A DNA stretch of 42,457 nt from Candidatus Auribacterota bacterium (GCA_026392035.1 JAPLCX010000068.1:1-42457); one strand, 5' to 3'; positions 7,417 to 16,565 are shown, counted from the stretch's first letter. A program made the numbers and translations. The notes: a model not told the origin generated them from the letters alone.

Positions 7417-8268
7417 CTATCTCACGACGTGCCGGGCATATTTCCCCGCGAGCAATCTCGCTGCGATACTGATGACTAAAATCAACGCAGTCAGTATGAA
7501 CGCCGAGGCGTATGCCCTCTCCTGCACCTCGGGGAACGGGGTGCCCATCTGGAAGAAAATCGCCAGCGGCAACGTCGCCGCGGGGCGAAAGAGCGAACAA
7601 GGGACTGAGTCGGAGAAGCCGGCGGTGAACAGCACCGATGCCGCGTCCCCGATTCCCCTCCCGAACGCGAGCATGACGGCGGTGGCGATGCCCGGCAACG
7701 CCTGCCTGACGAGCACCTTCAACGAGGTCTCGAGCCTTGTTGCCCCCAGTGCGTACGAGGCCTCCGTGAGCTCTGCGGGCACCAATCGCAGCACCTCATC
7801 CATCGCTCTCGTCATCACCGGCAGGATGAGCAGCGCCACGGTGATGATGCCTCCCAGGAGCGAAGATCCAAGGCCGAAGAAGAGCATCAGGGTAAAGCCG
7901 AATGCACCGTACACGATGGAGGGGACGCCCCACAGCACGTCAAACGAGAAACGGGTGAAGGTCGCCAGGAGGGAGCCTCTCCTCGCATAGGCGTTCAGGT
8001 AGAGCACCACGGGAAGGCCGATGAGAAATGCGAGGAGCGTCGCTCCCCCTGCGAGATAGAGAGAGCCGATGATCGCATTGAGAATTCCACCCTCCTTCCC
8101 TAGGTAGTAGCCGCCCTTCGGTGTCTGGGTGATCATTGCGAAGCTCATGGCGGGCAAGCCCTTCACAATCACCGTCGTCACAATCAGCGCGAGGAGCGCC
8201 AGGATTATGAATGCGGAGGCGAGCATCAGGAACTTGAATATACCCTCTTCTACCTTTCTTCTGTCCAT
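7417..8268 (-). CDS. pstA: Phosphate ABC transporter permease PstA
   Basis: This 283-residue permease has about six hydrophobic helices. The coupling loop reads ELTEASYALGATRLETSLKV. The GVPSIVYGAFGF segment and the late GFSDSVPCSLFRP region fit PstA. It pairs with PstC to form the phosphate channel. The ATG lies one base after the pstC stop codon (TAG-G-ATG), with the ribosome site GGGAGGG inside the end of pstC, so translation is coupled. Confidence 0.93.
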   Translation of the reverse strand: MDRRKVEEGIFKFLMLASAFIILALLALIVTTVIVKGLPAMSFAMITQTPKGGYYLGKEGGILNAIIGSLYLAGGATLLAFLIGLPVVLYLNAYARRGSLLATFTRFSFDVLWGVPSIVYGAFGFTLMLFFGLGSSLLGGIITVALLILPVMTRAMDEVLRLVPAELTEASYALGATRLETSLKVLVRQALPGIATAVMLAFGRGIGDAASVLFTAGFSDSVPCSLFRPAATLPLAIFFQMGTPFPEVQERAYASAFILTALILVISIAARLLAGKYARHVVR

Positions 8269-8269
8269 C

Positions 8270-9166
8270 CTAATGCATCCCTCCCTCGACTCTCATGAGT
8301 ATAATCCTGGAAAATAGATTGAACAGCAAGACCACCATCAAAAGCACAAGAGACGCGAGCAGAAGCGCCGAGTCATAGAGCGGGATGGAGAGCATCTCGC
8401 CGTAGTTATTGGCGATCAGCGCCGGGAGGGGATAGGCGGGGTCCAGCACCGAGGAAGGGATCTTCGCGACATTCCCCGCCACCATGAGCACGGCCATCGT
8501 CTCTCCAAACGCCCGTGACACCCCCAGGCCGATCGCGGCAATGATTCCGGGGAGGGACCTGCGCATGACCACGTGTTTCACCGTCTGCCACTTCGTCGCG
8601 CCGAGCGCCAGCGAAGCCTCCCTGATCTCCGAGGGAACAGACCTGAACACCTCCGTGGCGACATGGATGATTATTGGAAATACCATGATCGCGAGCACGA
8701 TGCCACCGGCGAGGACAGTGTAACCGGTTGAAATGACACCAAAGAACGGCGCGATGTGATTCTTGATCATCGGCACGATCACCAGCACTCCCCAGATTCC
8801 GTAAACGACCGAGGGGATTCCGGCAAGCAGGTCGATGAGCGGGGAGGTCCATTCCCGTACCGTGCGTGGCGCATACTCAGAGAGGTAAATTGCGGTGAGG
8901 AGTGAGAGCGGAACCGCGATCGCGATCGCCACGCCCGTCACCCAGAGCGTCCCCATGATAAAGGGGAGAAATCCAAAAAGGCCCCGCAGCGGCTGCCAGG
9001 CGCGCGAACAGAGCAGTGACATCAGGGGGTGGAGCGCCAGGATCGGTCTCGACCGCTGGTAGAGGGCGAGGAGCATCAGAAAGACGAGGAGAGAAGCGCC
9101 AACCGACAGCGCCTGCGTGACGATGCGCGCACATTTGTCTTTGAATACTCTTCTGGTTCGAGTCAC
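8270..9166 (-). CDS. pstC: Phosphate ABC transporter permease PstC
   Basis: The GTG at 9166 is preferred because GAGGAGA stands 4 bp upstream. A longer frame from an ATG at 9238 lacks a ribosome site and adds a proline-rich tail atypical of the family. The product is about 298 residues with six helices, the PstC motifs GIPSVVYGIWG and EIREASLALGATKWQTVKHV, and GVSRAFGETMAVLMVAGN. It forms the phosphate pore with PstA. Confidence 0.92.
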   Translation of the reverse strand: MTRTRRVFKDKCARIVTQALSVGASLLVFLMLLALYQRSRPILALHPLMSLLCSRAWQPLRGLFGFLPFIMGTLWVTGVAIAIAVPLSLLTAIYLSEYAPRTVREWTSPLIDLLAGIPSVVYGIWGVLVIVPMIKNHIAPFFGVISTGYTVLAGGIVLAIMVFPIIIHVATEVFRSVPSEIREASLALGATKWQTVKHVVMRRSLPGIIAAIGLGVSRAFGETMAVLMVAGNVAKIPSSVLDPAYPLPALIANNYGEMLSIPLYDSALLLASLVLLMVVLLFNLFSRIILMRVEGGMH

Positions 9167-9253
9167 AGCATCTCCTCGCGGGGGTCTTACGGGGACCGAT
9201 AACGCGGGGCAGCCGGAGATCGGCGCGCCCGCACACATCAGACGCAGCGGGAA

Positions 9254-9952
9254 CTAAAAATTATATGAAACTGCCGTGCCACACACATTGCTTCCCGTCC
9301 ACTCGCCGCCTCGACCGCTCCTTTCCGCAAGCCGCATGTAGTACCAGTCAAGAGTGAGAAATTTAAAGAGCTGAAAGCTGAGGCCGCCGTAAACCCTGTT
9401 CTGATTAAACGCGATGCCATTGGTGAGGTCGAAATAAAAAGCATTTGCGGTATAGGGAGAGATCGTGAGCTTCTCCGATTTAAACACCGGGTAAGACACC
9501 TTCGGATAGAACCGGTATCTCCAGGTATAGACGTGATCCTTGTAATACCTGATCCGCATGTCGAGGCGGTTCTGAAGGGTCAGGGAGAGGTCGCCCAGCG
9601 CAAACTTATCCACCCCCAGATCGGCGAGCTTGAACTTCGGCGTCACAAAAAACATGAGTCGGTGCTCGGTATTAAATTCGCCCGGGTCTCCCTCCTGAAT
9701 ATTACCGTATTGCATCCCGAGGATGAGCCATTTCCATGGATAATAGTCCGGCCCCATGTAGAAATGGTAGTGGTAGAACTCGTCCATGTCATCACGGAAG
9801 CGGGTTTCAAAGATGCCGTTCAGATCCACCTTCTTCTTAATCACCGGAAGTTTAAATGAATAGGTGTTCCACATCTTCCAGTCATCATCCCCCCACGCCA
9901 GCGCCCCTATGAATAGTACCAGGATCGCACCGCATACTACCCGTATCCTCAT
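9254..9952 (-). CDS. DUF2490-like outer-membrane beta-barrel protein within the pst operon
   Basis: The ATG at 9952 is chosen because GGGAGGG lies just upstream. The product is 232 residues with a signal peptide ending near ALAWG (about residue 21). The mature part alternates short amphipathic strands rich in aromatic residues (WNTYSFKLPVI, YYPWKWLILGMQYG, EHRLMFFVTP, YTWRYRFYPKVSYP) and ends in an aromatic residue after AVSYNF, as outer-membrane barrels do. The pattern resembles DUF2490 proteins. It sits between pstS and pstC on the same strand, so a role in getting phosphate across the outer membrane is plausible but inferred. Confidence 0.75.
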   Translation of the reverse strand: MRIRVVCGAILVLFIGALAWGDDDWKMWNTYSFKLPVIKKKVDLNGIFETRFRDDMDEFYHYHFYMGPDYYPWKWLILGMQYGNIQEGDPGEFNTEHRLMFFVTPKFKLADLGVDKFALGDLSLTLQNRLDMRIRYYKDHVYTWRYRFYPKVSYPVFKSEKLTISPYTANAFYFDLTNGIAFNQNRVYGGLSFQLFKFLTLDWYYMRLAERSGRGGEWTGSNVCGTAVSYNF

Positions 9953-9991
9953 TCGTCCCTCCCCCTTATGTGCAACATGATACACAGCAGC

Positions 9992-10951
9992 TTACTTACC
10001 CTCGAGCTTCTTGAGCTCTCCGGAGAGCTTCTCCGCGGACAAGTTGATATAGCCTGTTTGGGGTACATACCTCTGGCCATCAGTGAGTACCCACTTCAGA
10101 AACTCATCCACGATCTCCTTCTCAGGCTTGCCCTTGCAGACAAAATAGAGCTCGCGGGCAGGTGGGGAGGGATACTTCCCATCATTTATGGCCTTCGTAA
10201 TATCACTCCTGCTTTTATAGAAATCCTCTCCCTCATCGATGCGGCCATCTCCGTTGAGATCTATCGGCAACACTTTTATCCCTTTTACCTGCGCAAGGGT
10301 CTTCGCGTCATAGACGTAATTGATATTATTGAATCCAACCCCGAGCACGTCGCTCTTCACCGCGCCCGCCAGCCCCGGGTCTCCATACACCCCCGTCCCC
10401 TGCAGATCCTCCTGTTTCCCGCCGAGGTACTCAGCCCATGTCTGAGCGGCACCGCAGGCATCGGAGCGGGTGTACACATGGATCGGGTCCTTCCGATCAT
10501 TGCCCGCGACTGCCCCCCAATTCTTAACCGTTTCACGTATCCATATCCCAACGAGGGTTTCCCTCTTCACCCCCCTGGCGAGGAGCGCCTGTATCACGGG
10601 GTTGTTCTCATTGATCGTGGAGACCACAGCGTCCTTGGTTACCGCGACCCACCACGCCCCTTTTTGCGCCTCCGAGGGGTTGATCGCACGGGACACCATG
10701 CCGATATCGGCGACACCGGCCAGCGCATCGGCCATCCCCTTGCCGGCGCCTCCCGCAGAGACATCTATCTTCACCGCCGGATGGATCTTCTGAAACTCCT
10801 CAGCCCACTTCACCGCCATCGGATAGAGCGCCCACGCACCCGAAACGGTGATTGAACCCTTCAACTCCTCTGCACCCGCACGGCCCGCGCGCATTCCCGC
10901 CTGGAGAATCGCAACGCACATCACCACTGGAATCAACAGCTTTTTCTGCAT
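9992..10951 (-). CDS. pstS: Phosphate ABC transporter substrate-binding protein PstS
   Basis: This 319-residue periplasmic protein has a signal peptide cleaved near AGAEE (about residue 27). The PstS-type SGAWALYPMAVKW and SAGGAGKGMADALAG loops would hold phosphate, and TRSDACGAAQTW is the second-lobe loop. An extra acidic loop DLNGDGRIDEGE (231-242) looks like a calcium-binding EF-hand or dockerin loop. The start overlaps the end of the Rrf2 regulator gene by 19 bp, so regulator and transporter are co-transcribed. Confidence 0.9.
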   Translation of the reverse strand: MQKKLLIPVVMCVAILQAGMRAGRAGAEELKGSITVSGAWALYPMAVKWAEEFQKIHPAVKIDVSAGGAGKGMADALAGVADIGMVSRAINPSEAQKGAWWVAVTKDAVVSTINENNPVIQALLARGVKRETLVGIWIRETVKNWGAVAGNDRKDPIHVYTRSDACGAAQTWAEYLGGKQEDLQGTGVYGDPGLAGAVKSDVLGVGFNNINYVYDAKTLAQVKGIKVLPIDLNGDGRIDEGEDFYKSRSDITKAINDGKYPSPPARELYFVCKGKPEKEIVDEFLKWVLTDGQRYVPQTGYINLSAEKLSGELKKLEGK

Positions 10952-11433
10952 ACATACCCCTTCCCTCCGCGTTCAATTCTCTTCACCTTCGCCCGTGGCG
11001 TCGGTTTCTTCCCGCGGGCGCGATTCCCTCCTCCGCCCAGATCGGCAAATGTGACGCCTTCTAAAATTCCCGCAATCGCGTTTCGCACCTCCAGCATCAC
11101 GCGACGGAGGCCACAGCTTTTCTCCTCCGGGCAGCTCACGTGGGCCCAGGTGCTCGTGCAGCCCAGCGGGGCGAGCGGCCCGTCAATGACGCGGATCACT
11201 CGCGCGAGGGTGATCTCCCGCGGGTGCCTGCTCAGCGCGTAGCCTCCGCCCAAGCCCCTCCTGCTCTGAAGCAGGCCCGCCTTTCTGAGGCTGAGCAGGA
11301 TCTGTTCGAGAAATTTTTCCGGTATTCTCTCCTTTTTAGAAATCTCGCGAATCCGCACCACGCCCTTCTCATAGTTCCTGGAGAGATGAATCATCGCCCT
11401 CAGGGCGTACTCCCCCTTTTTTGAAACCCTCAT
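10933..11433 (-). CDS. Rrf2 family transcriptional regulator
   Basis: This 166-residue protein begins with the Rrf2 winged helix (MRVSKKGEYALRAMIHLS, then IREISKKERIPEKFLEQIL and a wing SRRGLGGGYALSR). It has three cysteines at 92, 101 and 107 (C-X8-C-X5-C). IscR binds its [2Fe-2S] cluster with cysteines at 92, 98 and 104, so a cluster or redox sensor is plausible here. The C-terminal tail after 130 is glycine- and lysine-rich and unusual for the family. It heads the pst operon, so it probably controls phosphate uptake and itself. Confidence 0.88.
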   Translation of the reverse strand: MRVSKKGEYALRAMIHLSRNYEKGVVRIREISKKERIPEKFLEQILLSLRKAGLLQSRRGLGGGYALSRHPREITLARVIRVIDGPLAPLGCTSTWAHVSCPEEKSCGLRRVMLEVRNAIAGILEGVTFADLGGGGNRARGKKPTPRAKVKRIERGGKGYVCRKSC

Positions 11434-11450
11434 GCCATTGTCTCCACGAT

Positions 11451-11486
11451 ATTAGTCTACTTAGTAGGTCAACTATGTAGACAATG
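11451..11486 (-). promoter_or_regulatory. Candidate Rrf2 operator upstream of the pst operon
   Basis: GTCTAC (11455-11460) and GTAGAC (11477-11482) form a perfect inverted pair around a 16-bp spacer. Nested inside is the 11-bp palindrome CTACTTAGTAG (11457-11467). The site lies 18 bp before the regulator's start codon and contains a TTGAC sequence on the minus strand. Autoregulation is inferred. Confidence 0.55.
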
Positions 11487-11822
11487 TACCATCGGGGGGC
11501 TTGGTGGTGTCAACAAAAATATCCCGTGGTGGGGCACGCCGTTAGTCTTTGAGGGTATTTTCAGTACTTCAAAATCTCACCACGGAGGACACGGAGAAAA
11601 GAAGGAGCGCACGGAGAAAGCGAGGCAATTGTTTTATTGAGAACGCAGATTTCGCAGATGTGCGCAGATAGGAAAAACGGTTATGCGTTCCTGTAATAAA
11701 TCTGCGTTTATCTGCGTCAATCTGCGTTCAATATCTCCTTTTAAACGCTTTATCCGCTCGTATCCGCGTGCATCCGCGGCGAAATCTTTAATCCTCAATT
11801 ATCAAGCGGCTCAATTCCTGTG
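11487..11822. repeat. Intergenic word-repeat cluster
   Basis: There is no gene here. It contains CACCACGGAGGACACGGAG near 11580, AACGCAGATTTCGCAGATG near 11641, ATCTGCGTTTATCTGCGTC near 11700 and TATCCGCGTGCATCCGCGG near 11760. These are the same families that recur in other gaps of this window. The AACGCAGA and TCTGCGTT blocks face each other and could fold into a hairpin. Confidence 0.7.
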
Positions 11823-13787
11823 CTATTCGTACCGCAGCGCCTCGATCGGGTTGAGGGCGGCGGCGCTCTTAGCGGGCCAGAGCCCAAAGAGCAATCCCAC
11901 GCCAATAGAGAATGTCACCGCAAGCAGTACCGAGGACAGTGAGACGCGCACCGCCCAGCCCGCCAGGTTCGCCATGAGGGCTGAGGCGCCGACCCCGAGC
12001 GCGATCCCCGCAAGCCCTCCGCTGAACGTCATCATCGCCGATTCGATGAGAAACTGCACCATGATGTCCATGCCTCGCGCCCCGATCGCCTTGCGCAGGC
12101 CGATCTCCCTCGTCCGCTCCGCAACCGAGACGAGCATTATATTCATAATACCGATGCCGCCTACGATAAGCGAGATCGCCGCGATGGAGCCCAGCAACCA
12201 GGTCATCGTTTTCGTGGTGCTCTCGAGCGCCGCCTGCATCTCCGCCATGTTGCGGATCTCGAAGGTGTCCTCCCTTTCCTTTGAGAGCCGATGCCGCTTG
12301 ATAATCAGTTCCTTGACCGCGCTCTCCGCGGCTTCCATCACCGCAGGATCGGCGCCCTCGACATAGATCGAATCGAGGTAGTCTTTCCCGAGGAGCCTAT
12401 ACATCGCAGTGCTGATGGGGACCACCACGGTGTCATCCTGGTCGCGAGGCCCCATGGCTCCTTTTTCGGGGAGGACCCCTATCACCTGAAAGTTGATGCG
12501 GTTGATCTTCACTGTCGAACCCACCGGGTTCACATCCCCGAACAGCGCGCGAGAGACGGTGGTCCCCAGGAGGGTGACCTTCTCGCGGCTCCTGACCTCC
12601 TCCGCGGTGAAGAATCTGCCCACAGTTGGATTCGAGGCCCGCAGGTCCTTGTAATCCACGCCCGTCCCCTCGACCTGGGTGTTCCAGTTCTTGTTGCCGT
12701 AGACCACCTGCGCGCGTCCCTGAACCGCCGGCGACACCCGCCGCACCTCTGAAAACTTTGCAATCGCATCGGCATCTTGAAGGGTAAGCCGCGTCACCGA
12801 ACCAGCCTCGAGCGCCACGCCGTGAACCCGGTGGGAGCCCGAACGAACCATGAGGAGGTTGGACCCCATCGAGGCGAGCCTCTGGGCGATCGATTCCTTC
12901 GCGCCGCGGCCGAGGGCGAGCATCGCGATGACCGCGCCAACGCCGATGAGGATACCGAGCATCGAGAGCGAGGAACGCATCTTGTGGGAGCTGATCGCGC
13001 GAAGCGCCTGGCGTATATGGTCCCCTAATTCCGCCTTCCCCACTCCCGCGTGGGCACTGGCCATGAGGCTTTCGAACTGTCCCGTCGGGCGCGCCACATT
13101 ATCTTCTCCAACCTCTGGGCCTTTCTGCTCGTCAGAGATGATCCGCCCGTCCCGCATGGAGATGATCCTCCTGGCACGCCTGGCGATCTCCGGCTCATGC
13201 GTAACGATGACGACCGTTTTCCCCTGTTTGTTCAGACCCTCGAGTATCTTAATGACCTCGGCCTCGCTCTTGCTGTCGAGGTTTCCCGTCGGCTCGTCCG
13301 CGAGGATGATGGGTGGTTCGTTGACAAGGGATCGCGCGATCGCCGCCCTCTGCTGTTCTCCCCCCGACATTTCCGTGGGTCGATGAGCAGCTCGCTCCGA
13401 GAGGCCGACCTCCCCCAGCCTGGCGCGCGCTTTTTCCTTCAGGTGGCGCTGACCGGCATAGATGAGCGGGAGCTCGACATTCTCCAATGCGCTGGCGTAG
13501 GGCAAGAGGTGGAACTGCTGAAAGACAAAACCCATCATCCTGTTCCTGAGCACCGCGAGCTGGTCGTCCGTGAGTTTGGTGAGCTCGCGTCCCCCCATCC
13601 TGTATGAGCCGGTGTCGGGCCTGTCCAGGCATCCGATGACGTGGAGGAGCGTAGATTTCCCCGAGCCGGAGGGGCCGATGATCGCCACAAACTCTCCCTC
13701 TTTGACTTTCAGCGAGAGATCCATGAGGGCGTGGACGCTCGCCTTCCCCATCTGGTATGTTTTGGATATGCGTGTCAGCTCCAGCAT
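11823..13787 (-). CDS. macB: MacB-type ABC exporter (fused ATPase and permease)
   Basis: This 654-residue protein has an N-terminal ABC domain with Walker A GPSGSGKS (38-45), signature MSGGEQQRAAIARS, and Walker B ILADEPTGNLDS. A long linker follows (about 225-265), then one transmembrane helix (MLGILIGVGAVIAMLALG), a periplasmic MacB-PCD domain and three C-terminal helices with the FtsX motif ERTREIGLRKAIGAR. MacB proteins drive export of substrates from the periplasm through an adaptor and TolC. The adaptor and TolC-like genes lie directly upstream, so the exporter is complete. Substrate is unknown. Confidence 0.9.
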   Translation of the reverse strand: MLELTRISKTYQMGKASVHALMDLSLKVKEGEFVAIIGPSGSGKSTLLHVIGCLDRPDTGSYRMGGRELTKLTDDQLAVLRNRMMGFVFQQFHLLPYASALENVELPLIYAGQRHLKEKARARLGEVGLSERAAHRPTEMSGGEQQRAAIARSLVNEPPIILADEPTGNLDSKSEAEVIKILEGLNKQGKTVVIVTHEPEIARRARRIISMRDGRIISDEQKGPEVGEDNVARPTGQFESLMASAHAGVGKAELGDHIRQALRAISSHKMRSSLSMLGILIGVGAVIAMLALGRGAKESIAQRLASMGSNLLMVRSGSHRVHGVALEAGSVTRLTLQDADAIAKFSEVRRVSPAVQGRAQVVYGNKNWNTQVEGTGVDYKDLRASNPTVGRFFTAEEVRSREKVTLLGTTVSRALFGDVNPVGSTVKINRINFQVIGVLPEKGAMGPRDQDDTVVVPISTAMYRLLGKDYLDSIYVEGADPAVMEAAESAVKELIIKRHRLSKEREDTFEIRNMAEMQAALESTTKTMTWLLGSIAAISLIVGGIGIMNIMLVSVAERTREIGLRKAIGARGMDIMVQFLIESAMMTFSGGLAGIALGVGASALMANLAGWAVRVSLSSVLLAVTFSIGVGLLFGLWPAKSAAALNPIEALRYE

Positions 13788-13826
13788 GCTGGCTTCCCTC
13801 GATAAAAAGATGGTTTCTCTCTACGA

Positions 13827-14789
13827 TTACCTTGGCCTGGGCATGCTTGGCATGAACGGGTTACTCCCCGTCGCCGCGCCCTTCGGCAGTTTCTTCTTCG
13901 CACTCCTGATCACCACCGTATCATTGGTGGTGAGCCCCGAGACAATCTCCACATTCTTGTCGTCAGCAATCCCCAACGCAACCTTTTGTTTGACCGGCGT
14001 TTTCCCGTTCCCCTGGGCGAGCAGCACTTCCCCGCCTCTTTTCGTTCTCCTCACGGCCTCAAGCGGCAGGCAGAGGACATTCTCCTTGCTCGCCTCCACG
14101 ATTTCCACGACCGCGCTCATCCCGGACCGGAAGACATCCGGCACTTTTTCCGGCAACACGTCCACCTCATAAATCGTGACGTTGTTGACGGTCTTGGACT
14201 CATAAGAAATGTGATCCACCCTCGATGGGGCCTTCACGTCAGGGTACGCATCGAGGCTGACGATGGCCTGCTGCCCGACCTTCACCTTGCCGACATCGGT
14301 CTCATCAACCAGGGCGTTGACGATGAGGCGGTCGGAGAGCACGAGCACGGGGGTCGTCGAAGTGACCGTCTGCCCCGGCTCCACCGCGCGCACAATCACG
14401 TCCCCGTCAATCGGGGATATCAACGGCGTGGGCTTGTACACATCACTCCAGTATTTCAGCGCTTCCGCCCCCTGTGACCGCGCCGCGTCGAGCAGCGCCG
14501 CCCGCTCGGTCGAGCTCATCCAGGCGAGCATCTGGCCGATCTTCACCTTGTCCCCCTCGTGCACCAGTATTTCCTCGACCCGCCCGCCGATCGGCGGCTT
14601 TAACTCGAGGCGGTTCTGGGGCTCAACGTCGCCCGTCGTCGAGATGACCGCGCGGATATTGCAATAGAACGGGGTAATCTCGGTGATCGTCTCGTCGGCC
14701 CTTTTTTCGCGACGGATAATTAATATCGCGCCGACGATAATGACAATTGCCAGCGCACCAATCAAGTTTTTTAGTGTCATGTGACGCAT
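13827..14789 (-). CDS. macA: MacA-like periplasmic adaptor (HlyD/RND family)
   Basis: The ATG at 14789 has GGAG 6 bp upstream and is preferred to the earlier frame start at 14837. The product is 320 residues with an N-terminal membrane anchor (IGALAIVIIVGAILII), a split lipoyl domain (IGGRVEEILVHEGDKVKIG ... SPIDGDVIVRAVEPGQTV), a very short hairpin, and beta-barrel and membrane-proximal domains. The hairpin is much shorter than in E. coli MacA, which may change how it reaches TolC. It links MacB to the outer-membrane channel. Confidence 0.88.
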   Translation of the reverse strand: MRHMTLKNLIGALAIVIIVGAILIIRREKRADETITEITPFYCNIRAVISTTGDVEPQNRLELKPPIGGRVEEILVHEGDKVKIGQMLAWMSSTERAALLDAARSQGAEALKYWSDVYKPTPLISPIDGDVIVRAVEPGQTVTSTTPVLVLSDRLIVNALVDETDVGKVKVGQQAIVSLDAYPDVKAPSRVDHISYESKTVNNVTIYEVDVLPEKVPDVFRSGMSAVVEIVEASKENVLCLPLEAVRRTKRGGEVLLAQGNGKTPVKQKVALGIADDKNVEIVSGLTTNDTVVIRSAKKKLPKGAATGSNPFMPSMPRPR

Positions 14790-14845
14790 ACGTATCTCCA
14801 GTATCCTGTCGGTTATGCTGCGATTATGAACGGCCAATGGCTATA

Positions 14846-16135
14846 TCAGGGCCGTGGTGACACGGGCTCGCTCTCCAGAGTGCCCCCCTGCGCCTGAACC
14901 CAGTTTGCCTCCGCAACCAGGGAAGCGGCCTCTACGACCAAAAATGCTTTCTTGGCCCTCACGAGCGCATCCTCGATGATTGTCCAGTCGTCGAAGAGGA
15001 CCAACCCAATCTGATACTCGGCCCGGCTGATCTTCGCGCGCTCCTCGCCGGCGACCAGGTATTTCTGCTGCACCCCCACCTGCTCGAGGGCATCCTGGAG
15101 ATCCGTCCAGGTTTTCTCCAGCGTCAGTATGACGCCATCCCGCCCGCTCTTCTCGTCCGCCACCGCCTGGTTGAGCACTGCCCGCGTCCGGTATACCTCC
15201 GATATGCGGTTTCGCCCCGTGAAGAGCGGGTAGCTGACATTCAGCCCCAGGGACCATTCATTCTTATTCGGCGGCCAGGTGTCCACCGCGACCTTTCCCG
15301 CCTGAATATTCCCGAACACCTGCGGAAAGAAATCAGCCTTGGCAGATTTCAGGCCGTAGCGCGCCGCATCCGTCAGGGCGATGAGTTTCTGCAGAAAGGG
15401 ATTGGTGTCGGCCACATTCTCAAAATCCGGTCTCGCCGAGACCCGGTCCACCACGTCGAAAGTCCCTTCCGCAATGACCGGGATCAGGTGAGTGCGCCCC
15501 ATCACCTTGCTCAACCGCCTCTGGCCAAGCAGGATGGCGCGCTCGGCCTGCTCGACGTCATACTCCGCCTGGGCGAGGTCCGCCTGTGCGAGGAGGAGCG
15601 ACCCCCTGTGCTCCCTCCCCGCCTCATAACGCAACCGCACAAGGTCGGCGTTCTGCCGGCGGCGCTGCTCGATATCCCTCGTTATGTTCAGGAGCTCCTG
15701 GGCGCTAAGGAGGTCGGCGAAGGCATTTCGAAGGCTGAGCCTGACCTGTGAGGATGTGACGACATAACTGTACCGCGCAGCGGTAATCTCGTTGCCTGCA
15801 CGCTCTACACTGAAGACGGTTTTGAATCCGTCGAAGAAGAGCTGTTTACCCGACAACTGCATGCTGTGTGCATTCGTGGTATCCAGACCGCTCCCCCCCT
15901 CCCTCCCGTCGTCCATCGATGCGTTTACCTGAGGGAAGAGCGGGCTGGCCTTGATAGACCTGTTGGCTTTTGACTGGGCTATAACCTCCATTGCGGAGAC
16001 CAGGTCGGGATTGTACCTCTTGGCCTCCTGCACGCACGCCTTCCAGGCCATGACTTCCGCAGAAGACTCGCCCCTTGCCGCCGTGCCGCGGAGGATGAGA
16101 ACGAGAGTCCATAGAATAATTGTGCCGCGCCTCAT
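14846..16135 (-). CDS. tolC: TolC-like outer-membrane efflux protein
   Basis: The ATG at 16135 is preferred, 4 bp after the stop of the AbrB-type gene, with AGGTGAGGAG in front. The product is 429 residues with a signal peptide ending near ARGESS. Two long helical repeats follow the outer-membrane efflux family: ARRYSPDL-like ACVQEAKRYNPDLVSAMEVI, the first-repeat coil around residues 130-200, and a second repeat with NVSYPLFTGRNRISEVYRTR. It forms the trimeric outer-membrane exit duct for the MacAB pump. Confidence 0.88.
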   Translation of the reverse strand: MRRGTIILWTLVLILRGTAARGESSAEVMAWKACVQEAKRYNPDLVSAMEVIAQSKANRSIKASPLFPQVNASMDDGREGGSGLDTTNAHSMQLSGKQLFFDGFKTVFSVERAGNEITAARYSYVVTSSQVRLSLRNAFADLLSAQELLNITRDIEQRRRQNADLVRLRYEAGREHRGSLLLAQADLAQAEYDVEQAERAILLGQRRLSKVMGRTHLIPVIAEGTFDVVDRVSARPDFENVADTNPFLQKLIALTDAARYGLKSAKADFFPQVFGNIQAGKVAVDTWPPNKNEWSLGLNVSYPLFTGRNRISEVYRTRAVLNQAVADEKSGRDGVILTLEKTWTDLQDALEQVGVQQKYLVAGEERAKISRAEYQIGLVLFDDWTIIEDALVRAKKAFLVVEAASLVAEANWVQAQGGTLESEPVSPRP

Positions 16136-16139
16136 CTCC

Positions 16140-16385
16140 TCACCTGCTTTTTTTTGAAACCTTCTTCTCCAGCCGCGCAATCATCTTCGCCGCCTGTTTC
16201 AAAAAGGCGTTGAAATCGTCCGCGCGCATGAGGCCGATGATCTTTCGCTCGGGCTTGACCATCACCATGAGCCGCTCGCCGGGCCGGATCCGCAATAGCT
16301 CCCTCACCTCGGCGGGTATGACAATCTGTCCCCGCTCACCCACCGTTGCGGTGCCGTGCACCTTGCCTCTGAATATTCCGTTCAT
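16140..16385 (-). CDS. AbrB/MazE-type swapped-hairpin DNA-binding protein
   Basis: The ATG at 16385 has GGGAGG 8 bp upstream, giving 81 residues. The AbrB domain is clear: GTATVGERGQIVIPAEVREL, then RIRPGERLMVMVKPER. A basic helical tail (ARLEKKVSKKSR) follows. Proteins of this kind act as transition-state-type regulators or as antitoxins. No toxin gene is next to it, and it is the first gene before tolC-macA-macB, so a regulator of that exporter is the more likely role. Confidence 0.82.
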   Translation of the reverse strand: MNGIFRGKVHGTATVGERGQIVIPAEVRELLRIRPGERLMVMVKPERKIIGLMRADDFNAFLKQAAKMIARLEKKVSKKSR

Positions 16386-16565
16386 CTCACGACCCTCCCG
16401 CCTGATAGCAGGCCGGTTGTCAGGCAATATGATATGTATGAATAGTATGATATATCTACTGCCGGCGCCAATCAATATAAAAACTACCGTATGACTGCAT
16501 ATATAAAAATAGCGCCCGGTCTACGCTCCCTTCTTGCCAACCTCATTCGCACACTCGCGCGCGGA

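Noticed and set aside
16140-16385. AbrB-type gene as antitoxin of a VapBC or MazEF pair
   Set aside because: No PIN, MazF or other toxin gene is adjacent; the neighbours are an ECF sigma factor and tolC.
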